Notes under the pieces: generated by a model
What the model saw: only the letters and a program-made list of their open reading frames with translations
What the model was told of the DNA's origin: nothing
The model's database searches: none
Part shown: positions 1-9,611 of the stretch, one piece after another
Position numbering within the stretch: the first letter of the stretch is position 1
Layout: every line of letters begins with the position of its first letter
Source of the DNA: Botrytis cinerea B05.10
Lineage: Eukaryota > Ascomycota > Leotiomycetes > Helotiales > Sclerotiniaceae
Direction: 5' to 3'
DNA: 64,000 nucleotides
NCBI RefSeq assembly: GCF_000143535.2
Contig: NC_037321.1
Coordinates: 248,001 to 312,000, forward strand
Position numbers and translations under genes: made by a program

Positions 1-3000
1 GAAGCAGAAGATTTTATCTCACGAACTGCATTACTAGGTGCTGCGACACGGAGGGGAGTCAAATCAGGGAACTTATTGACCACAATTCGATTTTCAGGCA
101 GTTGCCAAAATGTCTTCTTCTCATCTTGGGCTCCTTCGGATGCTTGAAGAACTGAACCCAACAATGTGTTCATGCTAGGTCGACTGGCCAATTCTTGACG
201 ATGATATAACTTTGTAAAGTCCGAAAATATCATTTCCATAGATTGAGCATCGTAAAGTGCATGATGTGCAGTGAAAGTGAGTATAGTTCCGTCCCCGTTC
301 TTGTACATCGTCATGTCCCATGGGTTTCGGAGACGATCATTATCCTCAGAGAATGTTTGGACGCCACTTTCAAACCACGGGAGAACAAAGGAGTGTTCTG
401 TGAATGTTATCATTGCGAACGGATGCTTTGGGTCTTCAATCTGAGCAAATGCTGTACGAAGCATGTCATGAACTTTACAGACTTTAGTCCAAGAATGTTT
501 AATTTCTTCCAACGAGTGATCGGGTAAAATCTCCAGAGACACGCTGTTGATATATTCATGACCTCCAGAATGCAAACTTTGAGCAAGCATGCCTTGTTGT
601 ACAGCTGTGCAAGGTCTGATAGCTTCAACATTATGAGATAAAACTCCAATTTTCGAACAGATTGGCTCGCGATGTTTTTGGTCAAAAGCAGCGAAATCAT
701 ACTGAACGCTTTTTTGTTTCACTGAAGACTTATTTTGTTCAAGATGCAAAGCAACTTGAGCGATGGTAGGGTGCTGTAGGATATCACTCGCAAGGAGGTT
801 ATGCCCTTGAGCTCTCAAGCGAGAAGCAACCTGAACTGTACTGATACTATCGAGACCCAACCTGAAAATACTGGTATCCCGAGAGATCTTGTCTGGGGGA
901 ACGTCTGTAAATCCTGCAACTATATTTCGAATTTCTAGTTCCAATGGACTCATGGTTTTGTCCTGGTGTTCCGGGTCCAAAATTCGCACCCTTTTTCTCT
1001 CTCTTTCCTCGTCAACAGCGAGGATCTGCGCTCTTGCCGAAGAGGAAATAATCTGGCGCCGAGGGTTCTCCAGGGCGACTTGTAGTAAATCCTCGAATCT
1101 CTGAATTAAATTATTTGCATCGTAATCGGAAAACATTAAAGTAGATGTATGAAGAACAATTTCAAGGGTATCGTTGCTTGGTTTGGGTATAATTTCGCAG
1201 ACTAAAGGAAAATCCATGGCACCGTTTTCTTCCGCAATGGACCATATAGAAGAGTCGAGTTCCTTCGACGGCTGTTGTAAAATGAAAAGGGTATCAAATA
1301 GACGAGTTCCATCAGGACTGAACTTTGACTGAAGTCGTCGTAAAGGAGTAAATTGGTATGGCAAGGAGTTGGCATTTGCATTTTGTAATTTTCTGAATGC
1401 CTCGAGGTAAGTGGACTTGTGAATGTTTTCCAAACGGATTGGAACCGTGTTGAAACATGGCGCGACCAGTCTTTCTATACCATTAACTGGGGCAGTGCGA
1501 CCACTGACTACATTGCCAAAACAAATATCAGTGCTTTTGAAAAGTTCAGAAATGATGCCAGCCCAGACCGCATGAAGCGCAGCGAGAGGGGTGGTACTAT
1601 GCTTCTTGATATTATTTTCGACGCTACTAAGAGGAATTTTCGATATCAGCTTCTGAATGCGGGTGCTGTCCACTTCAACTTGGCTAGTCAAATTTGGCAT
1701 ATCTTCGAAGTGAAGTGGATAATATCCTCGTAAGGTAGATCCCCAAAATTTATCAGAAGAATCAAGATTCATTGAGCTTATGTGCTCTAGAAATGGAGTA
1801 AAGGAAACCTGGGGAAGTAGAGGCAAATCATTGTACAGCCTTTCAATTTCATCGTAAAGAATTGCCAGGGCGACTCCATCATAAAGTGCGTGATGCATTG
1901 AGACCAAAAGATGCTGCTGGCCATTGAAGTGCAAAACGTTAACCTTGTAAGGCGGGCTATCATCGTTGTGTGTTAAATTTGTCTCTACTTCAAGAATGGC
2001 AGCCTCCAGAGTGTTAGAATCAAGAGAGCCGAATTTGAGTTCAAATTCTTGAAACACGACTTGGACGTAAGGGTGTTTTTGCATTTCAGTAGCAAGAAAA
2101 CAAGTTCGAAGAATTTCATGTCTCCGGACCATTTCTTGCCAACAGCCACGAATTCGTTCGAGATCACCAAATATATTGAACATGACATGGTTGTTATATG
2201 ATACGCCCGAGGAAGACTCAACCGCGGACAGCATAGCTTCTTGTAAAGGCGTACAAGGTGAAACGCTTATCGCAACTTTTTCCGGGGTGGTAAACTGAGA
2301 CAAAGTAGACTCTAAAAATTCATCGCTGAGTCCTAAGTTTGTATCAACCATCGAGATGTCGTCGTTTCTAAGCTCATCGGATCTTGATAAATGTTCTGCA
2401 AGTCTGACTACAGAAGTATGCTTCAAAATATCAGAAATATCAATTGGTTTTGCAATTGTTTGACGTAGCTTCCGGGAGAATGCAATTGCCGAAATCGAGT
2501 CGATACCAAAGCTAAAGAATGATGTATCTGGACCGATATCATCTACTGAAACTTTTGAGATTTCACTCAATGAGGAGCGGATCTCAAGCTCAAGTTCTGT
2601 CCACTGATGATCTACAGAAGACGTTGAAGATTTAGTAGTAGAGTCAAGATACGCAAGCTCAAAGTTTTCATACAAGCTAATTAGTCGACGCTTGTCAATC
2701 TTGCCTTGCGATGTCGATGGAAGGTTTGAAACCGGAATGAGATTTGAAGGTACCATATAGCTCGGGAGCTTCGACTCCAGTATTCGATAGAGTTCGCTAA
2801 TAATAATTGGATCAACTTGAAGAGGAAGAATATTTCCAGATGTTAATGACTGTGGCGTGAAAAAGCAAACTAGGCGTTGCGAACTTCCTTGTCCATTGAT
2901 AACCATTGTTACACAATCTTCGACATCTGGTAAAGAGATCAAGATATTGTTGATTTCGCCAAGTTCAACTCGTTGGCCCCTGACCTTGACTTGGTCATCT

Positions 3001-6000
3001 TTTCGTCCTGTAAAAACAAGGGATCCGTCTGACATCAGACGCCCAAAGTCGCCACTTTTATATAGACGCCCATATTCGGGATGATTAATAATCTTTCCCT
3101 CATCTTGAGCTCGATTCATGTACCCTCTGAAGACCTGAGAGCCACCAAAGCAAAACTCACCCTCGCCACCTCTTGGTACCAAGGAGAATTCTGAGTTGCG
3201 AGCAATTACAAAAGCTGACGTATTCTTGAAAGGAGGACCAATATTGTCAATACGATCATCTAGGGTGACCTGTGACTTGACAGTGCAAATATTGGTTGTC
3301 TCACTGGGACCATAACCCTGGTAAAGCCCATGGCCAGCCCATGTGTTGAAAACCTTTTGTGTCACAGCCTCTCCGGCAGTGACCAAGAACTTTACTTTAG
3401 GTACATTAAGTGGATCGATAAGAGCAGCAACAGTAGGTGTCAAGCTGAGATGAGTCACTTCCAGAACACGAATCGCAAGTTCTATGTCTCGAAACAAAAC
3501 GTCTTTCACGGCAGAACACAGGCATCCCCCAATTCTCCAAGTGAAGAAAATTTCGAAGACAGATACGTCAAAGGCCTGTGAACATGACTGGAGAAGTCTA
3601 GAATCGCTGGTTGCTGGATAGATCTCTACTAACACGTCGAGGTTACTTAGAAGATTGCCTTGTGTGACAAGCACTCCTTTTGGAGTTCCAGTGCTCCCCG
3701 AAGTGAACACACAATATGAGATATTTTCTGGCTTGAAGGCAATAGAAAGGTTTTTCGTAGATTGTTGACCCAGTTCAGTCTCATCGATTTGAACAACTTT
3801 TTGTTCCGTAAATTGTTCCAGCAGTTTCCGGGATGAAGAATGTCCAACCAATACCTTTACCTTGGCTTCCATCAAGATATGGTGCAACCGGCTATGTGGA
3901 ATATCAGGGGTTACTGGGAGATAGCCTGCACCGAGTTTCGTGATAGCCAATACTGAGGCATAAAAATCATGACTTTTTTCTAGACAAACGCAAACAATAT
4001 CATTCGGCAGAACACCATTACTGGATAGATAGTGTCCCAGCTGGTTTGCACGACTATTCAAAGTACCATAACTCATGTATCGAATGTCTGAACTGACGTC
4101 TTCGATTCTGCTAGCAAACGCAATTGCCGGACGATCGGGATCTTCTTCTGCGATCTGTTCCACTGAAGATATCAGAGTCTCGGGTCCAAGGGCAACGCTA
4201 GGTGTATGGTTCTCCAAAGATAATAATTCAGAGATACTTTCATTGAAGACATTTATAGGTGAAGATCCTGCATGCTGGATGATTGTTTTCGCGACATCTT
4301 CAATTTGACACAGAAGCATGTTTATCTGGCTTTCGGGGAATATCGACTGTTGATAATTTGCTTTGAATTGAATGGTATTAGATGTAGGAGTTATTTCAAG
4401 AGTTAGATTAAACTCCAGTTGATCAAGCTGGTCGATAAGAAGGACGTTGCTTCTGCTCTGGTCATAACTATGGAGAGTTTGTTGCCATATCAGAAGTGTA
4501 TCAAATAATGGCTGTCGAGGCTCGAAACCATTGACCGATTTGATCTCGCGAAGTGGGAGGGTGCTATGATTGAGATGTTTCCTATTTATACTGTTTAATT
4601 CTTCTACAAGATCTTGGAGAGTAGAGGCTATGGAGGTATCTATACGAATCGGCAAGGTTGAGAGACATGGTCCGATAATTTCTTCTATTCCAACAATGGG
4701 GATGGTTCTGCCAGAAAAAACAGTGCCAAAGCAAACGTCTGTTGTTCCTAAGTAAGAGGATAAGATTAGAGCATATGCCGCTTGAAAAATAGCTTGCGAA
4801 CTCGAAGCTAATTGTTTCGCGGCTACTTCAACATCTAAAGTTGAGAGCTGAGTCGAGTGATGCGCCACAGCCAATCTAGCGGAAGCAACGTTGCTTGTGT
4901 GAAAATTAGGTAAATGTCTAAGCTCGAGGTTTGCCATATGATCTTTCCAGTAATCTTTAGAGACTCGAGAATCAGAAGAGATGCTGCCGTCGAGATAACC
5001 CCCCACAACATCCGCAAATGAGGGACGTGGAATTGGAATCTCATCTTGCAACAGACAATTCAAATCATCAAGCAGAAGATCTAACGACCAGGCATCATAC
5101 AGAGCGTGATGGATGTGAATCAAGAGTTTTAGGCAGGGCTTAGTAGGTAGAATCTCGAAAACAATCGGGCGATGAAGTGATGCATTTTCAACTTCGAGAT
5201 CGTAGGTCAATACGTCCACAATTTTAATGTTCGAGTCGGGAAATGATTTCCATACAAACTGCATATATCCGCTATTATCAGAAGACTCTGCAAAGCCAGT
5301 TCTCAAGATTGGATTGCAATCAGCGAGGTCGTGTAGCTTCGTACGAAGATTTTCGGTGTCGCTAAGTCCAGGTAAATCTAACTCGATCCAGTTGCGGTAA
5401 GCTCTCCCGTCGAGGGCAGTTTCAGCAAGCATTGCATTTTGAAGCGGAGTGCAAGGGAAAGAACTTTCAACGGCATGTGCATTGCCATTCAGCATAGCGT
5501 GCATTTCTGACTTGGTAGGGCCCAATTGAGCCTTGGCTGAACTTGAAACCTCGGGGCAATTTTCACAAAGCCTCGCAAGCGACGTTAATGTTTCGGCTTT
5601 CAAAACATCTAAAGTCGCAACGTTAAATCCTCGCAATCGAAGTTCTCTAGATACTTTGATAGAAACGAGCGAGTCAAGACCTGCAGCTGCCAAACGTATA
5701 TTTGGGGGAAATGGACCAAGTATCTCGCGCAGTAACTCTCTCACTATTACTTCATTTTGTGTAAAGTCTGATTGCTCGTCCCCTTCTTCACATTCTTGCT
5801 GGTAGCCCGCTTCCAACTTCCTTTTATCTACCTTTCCAGACGGTAGATAAGGAAACTCTTGCAGGATAATGATCTCACTGGGTACCATGAAACTCGGAAG
5901 CCACTGTGAGCAAGTATTCAGAACTTGTTCGGAATGAGTTTCTTCTTCACTTGTGAGAGCGAACACAACCAGTACCCCGCGTATCACGACTGCTACAACA

Positions 6001-7355
6001 GCTCTGATCCCCGGATGTTTGTAGACAGCATCTTCTATCTCTCCAAGTTCGACACGTTGGCCACGTAGTTTAACTTGTCCACCGCTCATACGGCCATGGA
6101 TTTCTATACTTCCATCTTCAAGAATCCGACCTTTATCACCAGTCCTATAGTAGTTTTTATCTGCCACTGCCAGAAAAGCAGCCCTGTTCTGCTCTTCTCT
6201 GTTAAGATAACCATTTGCTAGTTGCGGGCCTCCTAAAATAAGCTCTCCGAGCTCGCCCTGTGGGAGAAATTTGAGATCCTGCTCATTTTCAGACCCAGAA
6301 GCCGCTTCCGCTATGAACGCAGATACTGTCTCAAAGGGTACTCCAATATTACCCGGCTTAGCACTTGCTTCCATTTTGGGGTGAATTGTGCAATGAATGG
6401 CTGCTTCAGTCGGTCCATACATCCCATAAAGAATGCTCTCTTTTGTATCAGATCCACCAAATTCCTCCACGATTGGCCTCGTCATCATTTCACCAATCGT
6501 CATCAGCAATCTTAATTTAGGAACATAGGATCTCTTCTGTAATAAAGCGCCCACAACGGTTGGAGTAAGTTCGGCAGCATCAATATCCAAATTGTTGATC
6601 ATGCCTGGTAAATCGTTAAGTAGCTGACTACGATCACATCCAACCAATGTTTGACCTCTAGTCAGAGGGAAGAAAATCTCGAATACGGAGACATCGAAAG
6701 ATGGTGCGGCAAACTGGAGAAATCGTTTAAATTTGGGAATAAGACTCTCGTGAGCCAAGAGAGACTGTGAAGCAGCGAGATGACTGACTGCAACTCCTTT
6801 TGGGGTTCCGCTTGAACCAGAAGTATACATAACATATGCAAGATCATTGCTAGTAGGTTCACGTGATTCAGTTGATTCATCCAGTTCCGTGGGGGCAATG
6901 GGAAATTCGTCGACGACAATAACTCTGGGTCCATTTTCCCAAGAAACCGAGTCTCGAAACTCCGATGTCGTAATTATGATACTCGCAGAAACGTCGCCCA
7001 CGACGAATCGTATCCTATCTCTCGGCGCATCGAGGTTGATAGGGCAGAAGGCCCCTCCCGACTGCAGGATTGCGATTTGAGAGATATATAACCCAGGACA
7101 TTGCGGTAACAATATTGGGACAATGTGCTGCTGTTGAGATGTTTGACAAACTTTAATCGTTGATTGGATTCGTGTAACGAGAGATGTCACACAAGCTTGT
7201 ATGTCTCGATAACGGTACCTCTCTCGTCTATCGTGACTAGTGAAGTCAATTGCACAAGAATTTTCGTATTCATTCCATCGGATCAAATCATGTAGAAGTT
7301 GTGGCCCGGACAAAAGTCTTGGAGGGTCATTCAAAGTCGAAATCTTTGAATCCAT
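1..7355 (-). CDS. sidC: Ferrichrome-type siderophore NRPS (SidC/NPS2-like), 3' end cut by window edge
   Basis: Multidomain peptide synthetase expected to assemble a hydroxamate siderophore from N5-acyl-N5-hydroxyornithine and small amino acids. One frame, checked at the start, in both A domains and at the left edge, appears open from the ATG at 7355 to base 1 (about 2,450 codons), with no intron seen. Order from the N-terminus: A1 (YTSGSSGTPKG near residue 173; YRTGDKGRI near 405), T1 (AGLDSL near 560), C1 (HHALYDA near 752), A2 (FTSGSTGTPKG near 1220; GYGPSETTNICTVK near 1325; YKSGDFGR near 1437), T2 (FGIDSIS near 1620), C2 (HHALYDG near 1822), T3 (LGLDSIS near 2167), C3 (HHALYDA near 2370), then truncated by the edge. 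T-C units without A domains at the C-terminal end are a hallmark of ferrichrome synthetases. A. nidulans SidC has three A domains; only two precede the T-C tail here. Divergent from an ABC transporter gene and near sidA, which supports the siderophore role. The exact product cannot be read from the sequence. Confidence 0.93.
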   Translation of the reverse strand, partial: MDSKISTLNDPPRLLSGPQLLHDLIRWNEYENSCAIDFTSHDRRERYRYRDIQACVTSLVTRIQSTIKVCQTSQQQHIVPILLPQCPGLYISQIAILQSGGAFCPINLDAPRDRIRFVVGDVSASIIITTSEFRDSVSWENGPRVIVVDEFPIAPTELDESTESREPTSNDLAYVMYTSGSSGTPKGVAVSHLAASQSLLAHESLIPKFKRFLQFAAPSFDVSVFEIFFPLTRGQTLVGCDRSQLLNDLPGMINNLDIDAAELTPTVVGALLQKRSYVPKLRLLMTIGEMMTRPIVEEFGGSDTKESILYGMYGPTEAAIHCTIHPKMEASAKPGNIGVPFETVSAFIAEAASGSENEQDLKFLPQGELGELILGGPQLANGYLNREEQNRAAFLAVADKNYYRTGDKGRILEDGSIEIHGRMSGGQVKLRGQRVELGEIEDAVYKHPGIRAVVAVVIRGVLVVFALTSEEETHSEQVLNTCSQWLPSFMVPSEIIILQEFPYLPSGKVDKRKLEAGYQQECEEGDEQSDFTQNEVIVRELLREILGPFPPNIRLAAAGLDSLVSIKVSRELRLRGFNVATLDVLKAETLTSLARLCENCPEVSSSAKAQLGPTKSEMHAMLNGNAHAVESSFPCTPLQNAMLAETALDGRAYRNWIELDLPGLSDTENLRTKLHDLADCNPILRTGFAESSDNSGYMQFVWKSFPDSNIKIVDVLTYDLEVENASLHRPIVFEILPTKPCLKLLIHIHHALYDAWSLDLLLDDLNCLLQDEIPIPRPSFADVVGGYLDGSISSDSRVSKDYWKDHMANLELRHLPNFHTSNVASARLAVAHHSTQLSTLDVEVAAKQLASSSQAIFQAAYALILSSYLGTTDVCFGTVFSGRTIPIVGIEEIIGPCLSTLPIRIDTSIASTLQDLVEELNSINRKHLNHSTLPLREIKSVNGFEPRQPLFDTLLIWQQTLHSYDQSRSNVLLIDQLDQLEFNLTLEITPTSNTIQFKANYQQSIFPESQINMLLCQIEDVAKTIIQHAGSSPINVFNESISELLSLENHTPSVALGPETLISSVEQIAEEDPDRPAIAFASRIEDVSSDIRYMSYGTLNSRANQLGHYLSSNGVLPNDIVCVCLEKSHDFYASVLAITKLGAGYLPVTPDIPHSRLHHILMEAKVKVLVGHSSSRKLLEQFTEQKVVQIDETELGQQSTKNLSIAFKPENISYCVFTSGSTGTPKGVLVTQGNLLSNLDVLVEIYPATSDSRLLQSCSQAFDVSVFEIFFTWRIGGCLCSAVKDVLFRDIELAIRVLEVTHLSLTPTVAALIDPLNVPKVKFLVTAGEAVTQKVFNTWAGHGLYQGYGPSETTNICTVKSQVTLDDRIDNIGPPFKNTSAFVIARNSEFSLVPRGGEGEFCFGGSQVFRGYMNRAQDEGKIINHPEYGRLYKSGDFGRLMSDGSLVFTGRKDDQVKVRGQRVELGEINNILISLPDVEDCVTMVINGQGSSQRLVCFFTPQSLTSGNILPLQVDPIIISELYRILESKLPSYMVPSNLIPVSNLPSTSQGKIDKRRLISLYENFELAYLDSTTKSSTSSVDHQWTELELEIRSSLSEISKVSVDDIGPDTSFFSFGIDSISAIAFSRKLRQTIAKPIDISDILKHTSVVRLAEHLSRSDELRNDDISMVDTNLGLSDEFLESTLSQFTTPEKVAISVSPCTPLQEAMLSAVESSSGVSYNNHVMFNIFGDLERIRGCWQEMVRRHEILRTCFLATEMQKHPYVQVVFQEFELKFGSLDSNTLEAAILEVETNLTHNDDSPPYKVNVLHFNGQQHLLVSMHHALYDGVALAILYDEIERLYNDLPLLPQVSFTPFLEHISSMNLDSSDKFWGSTLRGYYPLHFEDMPNLTSQVEVDSTRIQKLISKIPLSSVENNIKKHSTTPLAALHAVWAGIISELFKSTDICFGNVVSGRTAPVNGIERLVAPCFNTVPIRLENIHKSTYLEAFRKLQNANANSLPYQFTPLRRLQSKFSPDGTRLFDTLFILQQPSKELDSSIWSIAEENGAMDFPLVCEIIPKPSNDTLEIVLHTSTLMFSDYDANNLIQRFEDLLQVALENPRRQIISSSARAQILAVDEERERKRVRILDPEHQDKTMSPLELEIRNIVAGFTDVPPDKISRDTSIFRLGLDSISTVQVASRLRAQGHNLLASDILQHPTIAQVALHLEQNKSSVKQKSVQYDFAAFDQKHREPICSKIGVLSHNVEAIRPCTAVQQGMLAQSLHSGGHEYINSVSLEILPDHSLEEIKHSWTKVCKVHDMLRTAFAQIEDPKHPFAMITFTEHSFVLPWFESGVQTFSEDNDRLRNPWDMTMYKNGDGTILTFTAHHALYDAQSMEMIFSDFTKLYHRQELASRPSMNTLLGSVLQASEGAQDEKKTFWQLPENRIVVNKFPDLTPLRVAAPSNAVREIKSSA

Positions 7356-9611
7356 TTTGGATCATGCAGGTCGATCCTCATAATCTGGACTGCTGTAAGT
7401 GCATGTGGTCGTCTTATATGTCGTTTTGCTACAAAAGATTATTTGGATATTAGGTCACGGCTGGGGGTATTTGTATTTCTTTCTCATGCCGGACAGTGAT
7501 TGCAACGATGGTGTATTAACTACAACGAGCTCTTGTGTTATTCACGTGGGCTGAGAAACCTGCGGTAGAAAGAGCAAAGATGCTGGATTAGTATTGACAT
7601 TGAATTAGTCATAGAGCAAGAGATCTGGATGATGACCATTAGAGAAGGCAGGATTGGTTGGTTGAATGAATTGGTGGTGCTCCTGTGTTGCCATTAACGG
7701 AGATAAAGGCAAAAGTGGATAGATGTTGTATTCCATGTGTGAATGCTCCGAGGTGATAGGAACAAAACGAGTGGTATATGGAAGTACCTAGCTAGTAAGT
7801 AAGGAAGAGGTAAGGCGACTCGAAATACGCGCCATCTGTTAGAGGAATCGGGAAAGAACAGGCAAAATCGGTAGCGTCATCTGTTTGCAGATGAGGAGTG
7901 CAAAAGGCACAGCCCAAGTATGATTCGTACTCTTGATTCTTGGCGAGGCAGATAGAGACATTTGCCATTCGCGCTACAGGCGGGAAAGACCTTTAGCCTC
8001 CTGGTTTTCTCGGGAGATCACGTTTTTGCCATCTTTTGTCTTCGTCGGACATCCATGCTGGGTTGGAAATGTGAGCGGTATATTGTACGACGCTTCATCT
8101 AATAATGTTGATAACTATCGAGGCGCACATATACACAGAATACTGGGCCACGCCATCTCACTCACACCTGCTTGATTTACGAGTTGCGGGAGAGGTCTAG
8201 CACGTGACGCAAGGGCTAGCCTCATCATTATGTCATCTTCTGGCCGTGCAGCTGTTTCTAGAGTTTCCAACACTCGATACCTACGCACTTGTTACCACCC
8301 GCACAACGACAAAATCATCATTGTGTTGCTGGAAGCTTCTGTTGTGTCTGCATCTTCTCGATACTCACAGTCTCAAATACCCGTTGAATTGCCGGCCAGT
8401 CACCAGGTATACAGCAAACAAGGGGTCGTATTATATTGGACACACTGGAACCACATCCACCCACTTTATCAATGCAGACTTTCAAGTTTTTCTCAGCTAA
8501 TAATGCAATAACCCTGGTCAGCATCGGTCGGTCATACTTACTGCAATCTGCACGAGGCTCGAGCTACAGCTTCCAAACAAGGGTGGTGAAATTGGTGGGG
8601 TCTTTGATGCTTGTTGAATGCTCACAGGTTGTTAATCTTATCAGATGAAAATTTTCCATCTAATCTGATCCGCAGAAACCGATCTTCGGAGCAAATGGAG
8701 TAGCACTACCAAATTTGCTTTCATGTACGATTGTAGATCTTACTTGACAATATCATCAAGATTTGGCACTACTCCATATTATCTCAAGCGTCGCAGCTAA
8801 TCATGGGATACGACATTCCTAGCCAGTGCTAAAGCTACGTCCCATTTGCTGATCAAGCCGAGGGCTTTACACTATCAAAATCTGAGCCAGAACAAGCCAA
8901 AGTTGGGAAAAGCCATTTTCGGATGCAATGTAATCCGAAATTCTTTCAAAATACCCTTTTTGGAATCGGCAGAATGTCACTGAATATGTCAAATCAATAT
9001 CAGTCTTGGGATTATTACGCTAGGTAAATCCTGAGATGATGCTTAGATTCTATGCCATTTTGGTGGCGAATTATGTATTCTCCATTTACTTATGCGACGT
9101 TTGCTGCTTTCATTGCACGCCTTGGGATCTTAGTATATTCTGAATTTTTCATCCTCCTTGATTTGTGGGTTCTGCCTCAGGGGAAACAACTCCTCTAGTA
9201 AGATTGAGGCTAAATAATGATGCGAAGTTTTCAATTCCGATGCAATTAACTTTTTTCCATACTCCATTTCCTTCTTTTTCATAGCAATATTGGTTTGGTG
9301 ACAAAGATAGTCCCTTTACTTCATCAACCACCTTTGTTCTATTGTGATCCCGACAATATCACTCGGCTATCACTTGACGTCGTTGTTGCTCATTGTCTCT
9401 TTGCTGATTCGATCATCAAACTTATACCCAATATCAAATTTCTCTGTACGCAAAACAGCAGTTGGATCTCATATGAAGATACCTACGGTGTACATGATAG
9501 AAACAAGGCAGTCTTGACTTGGGGAGAATCAGAACACTTCATCCGCTTCGGGCTTCGGCCGCTGCATAACCGCCGTTTTTGGGGGGTATAACCTGCATAC
9601 ACCATCTTTAA
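7356..9611. other. Divergent intergenic region between NRPS and ABC transporter
   Basis: About 2.26 kb separates the two divergently transcribed siderophore genes and must contain both promoters. Short open frames occur on both strands but none shows a recognisable domain or convincing splice structure. It carries one exact SreA-type GATA box at 8638-8646. I see no other gene in it. Confidence 0.7.
8638..8646 (-). promoter_or_regulatory. SreA/iron-GATA consensus box
   Basis: The plus strand reads TTATCAGAT, so the minus strand reads ATCTGATAA, an exact match to ATCWGATAA, the consensus of the fungal iron-responsive GATA repressor SreA. It lies about 970 bp before the ABC transporter ATG and about 1.28 kb before the NRPS ATG, so it could serve either gene. 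Function is inferred from the match and the context. Confidence 0.6.
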
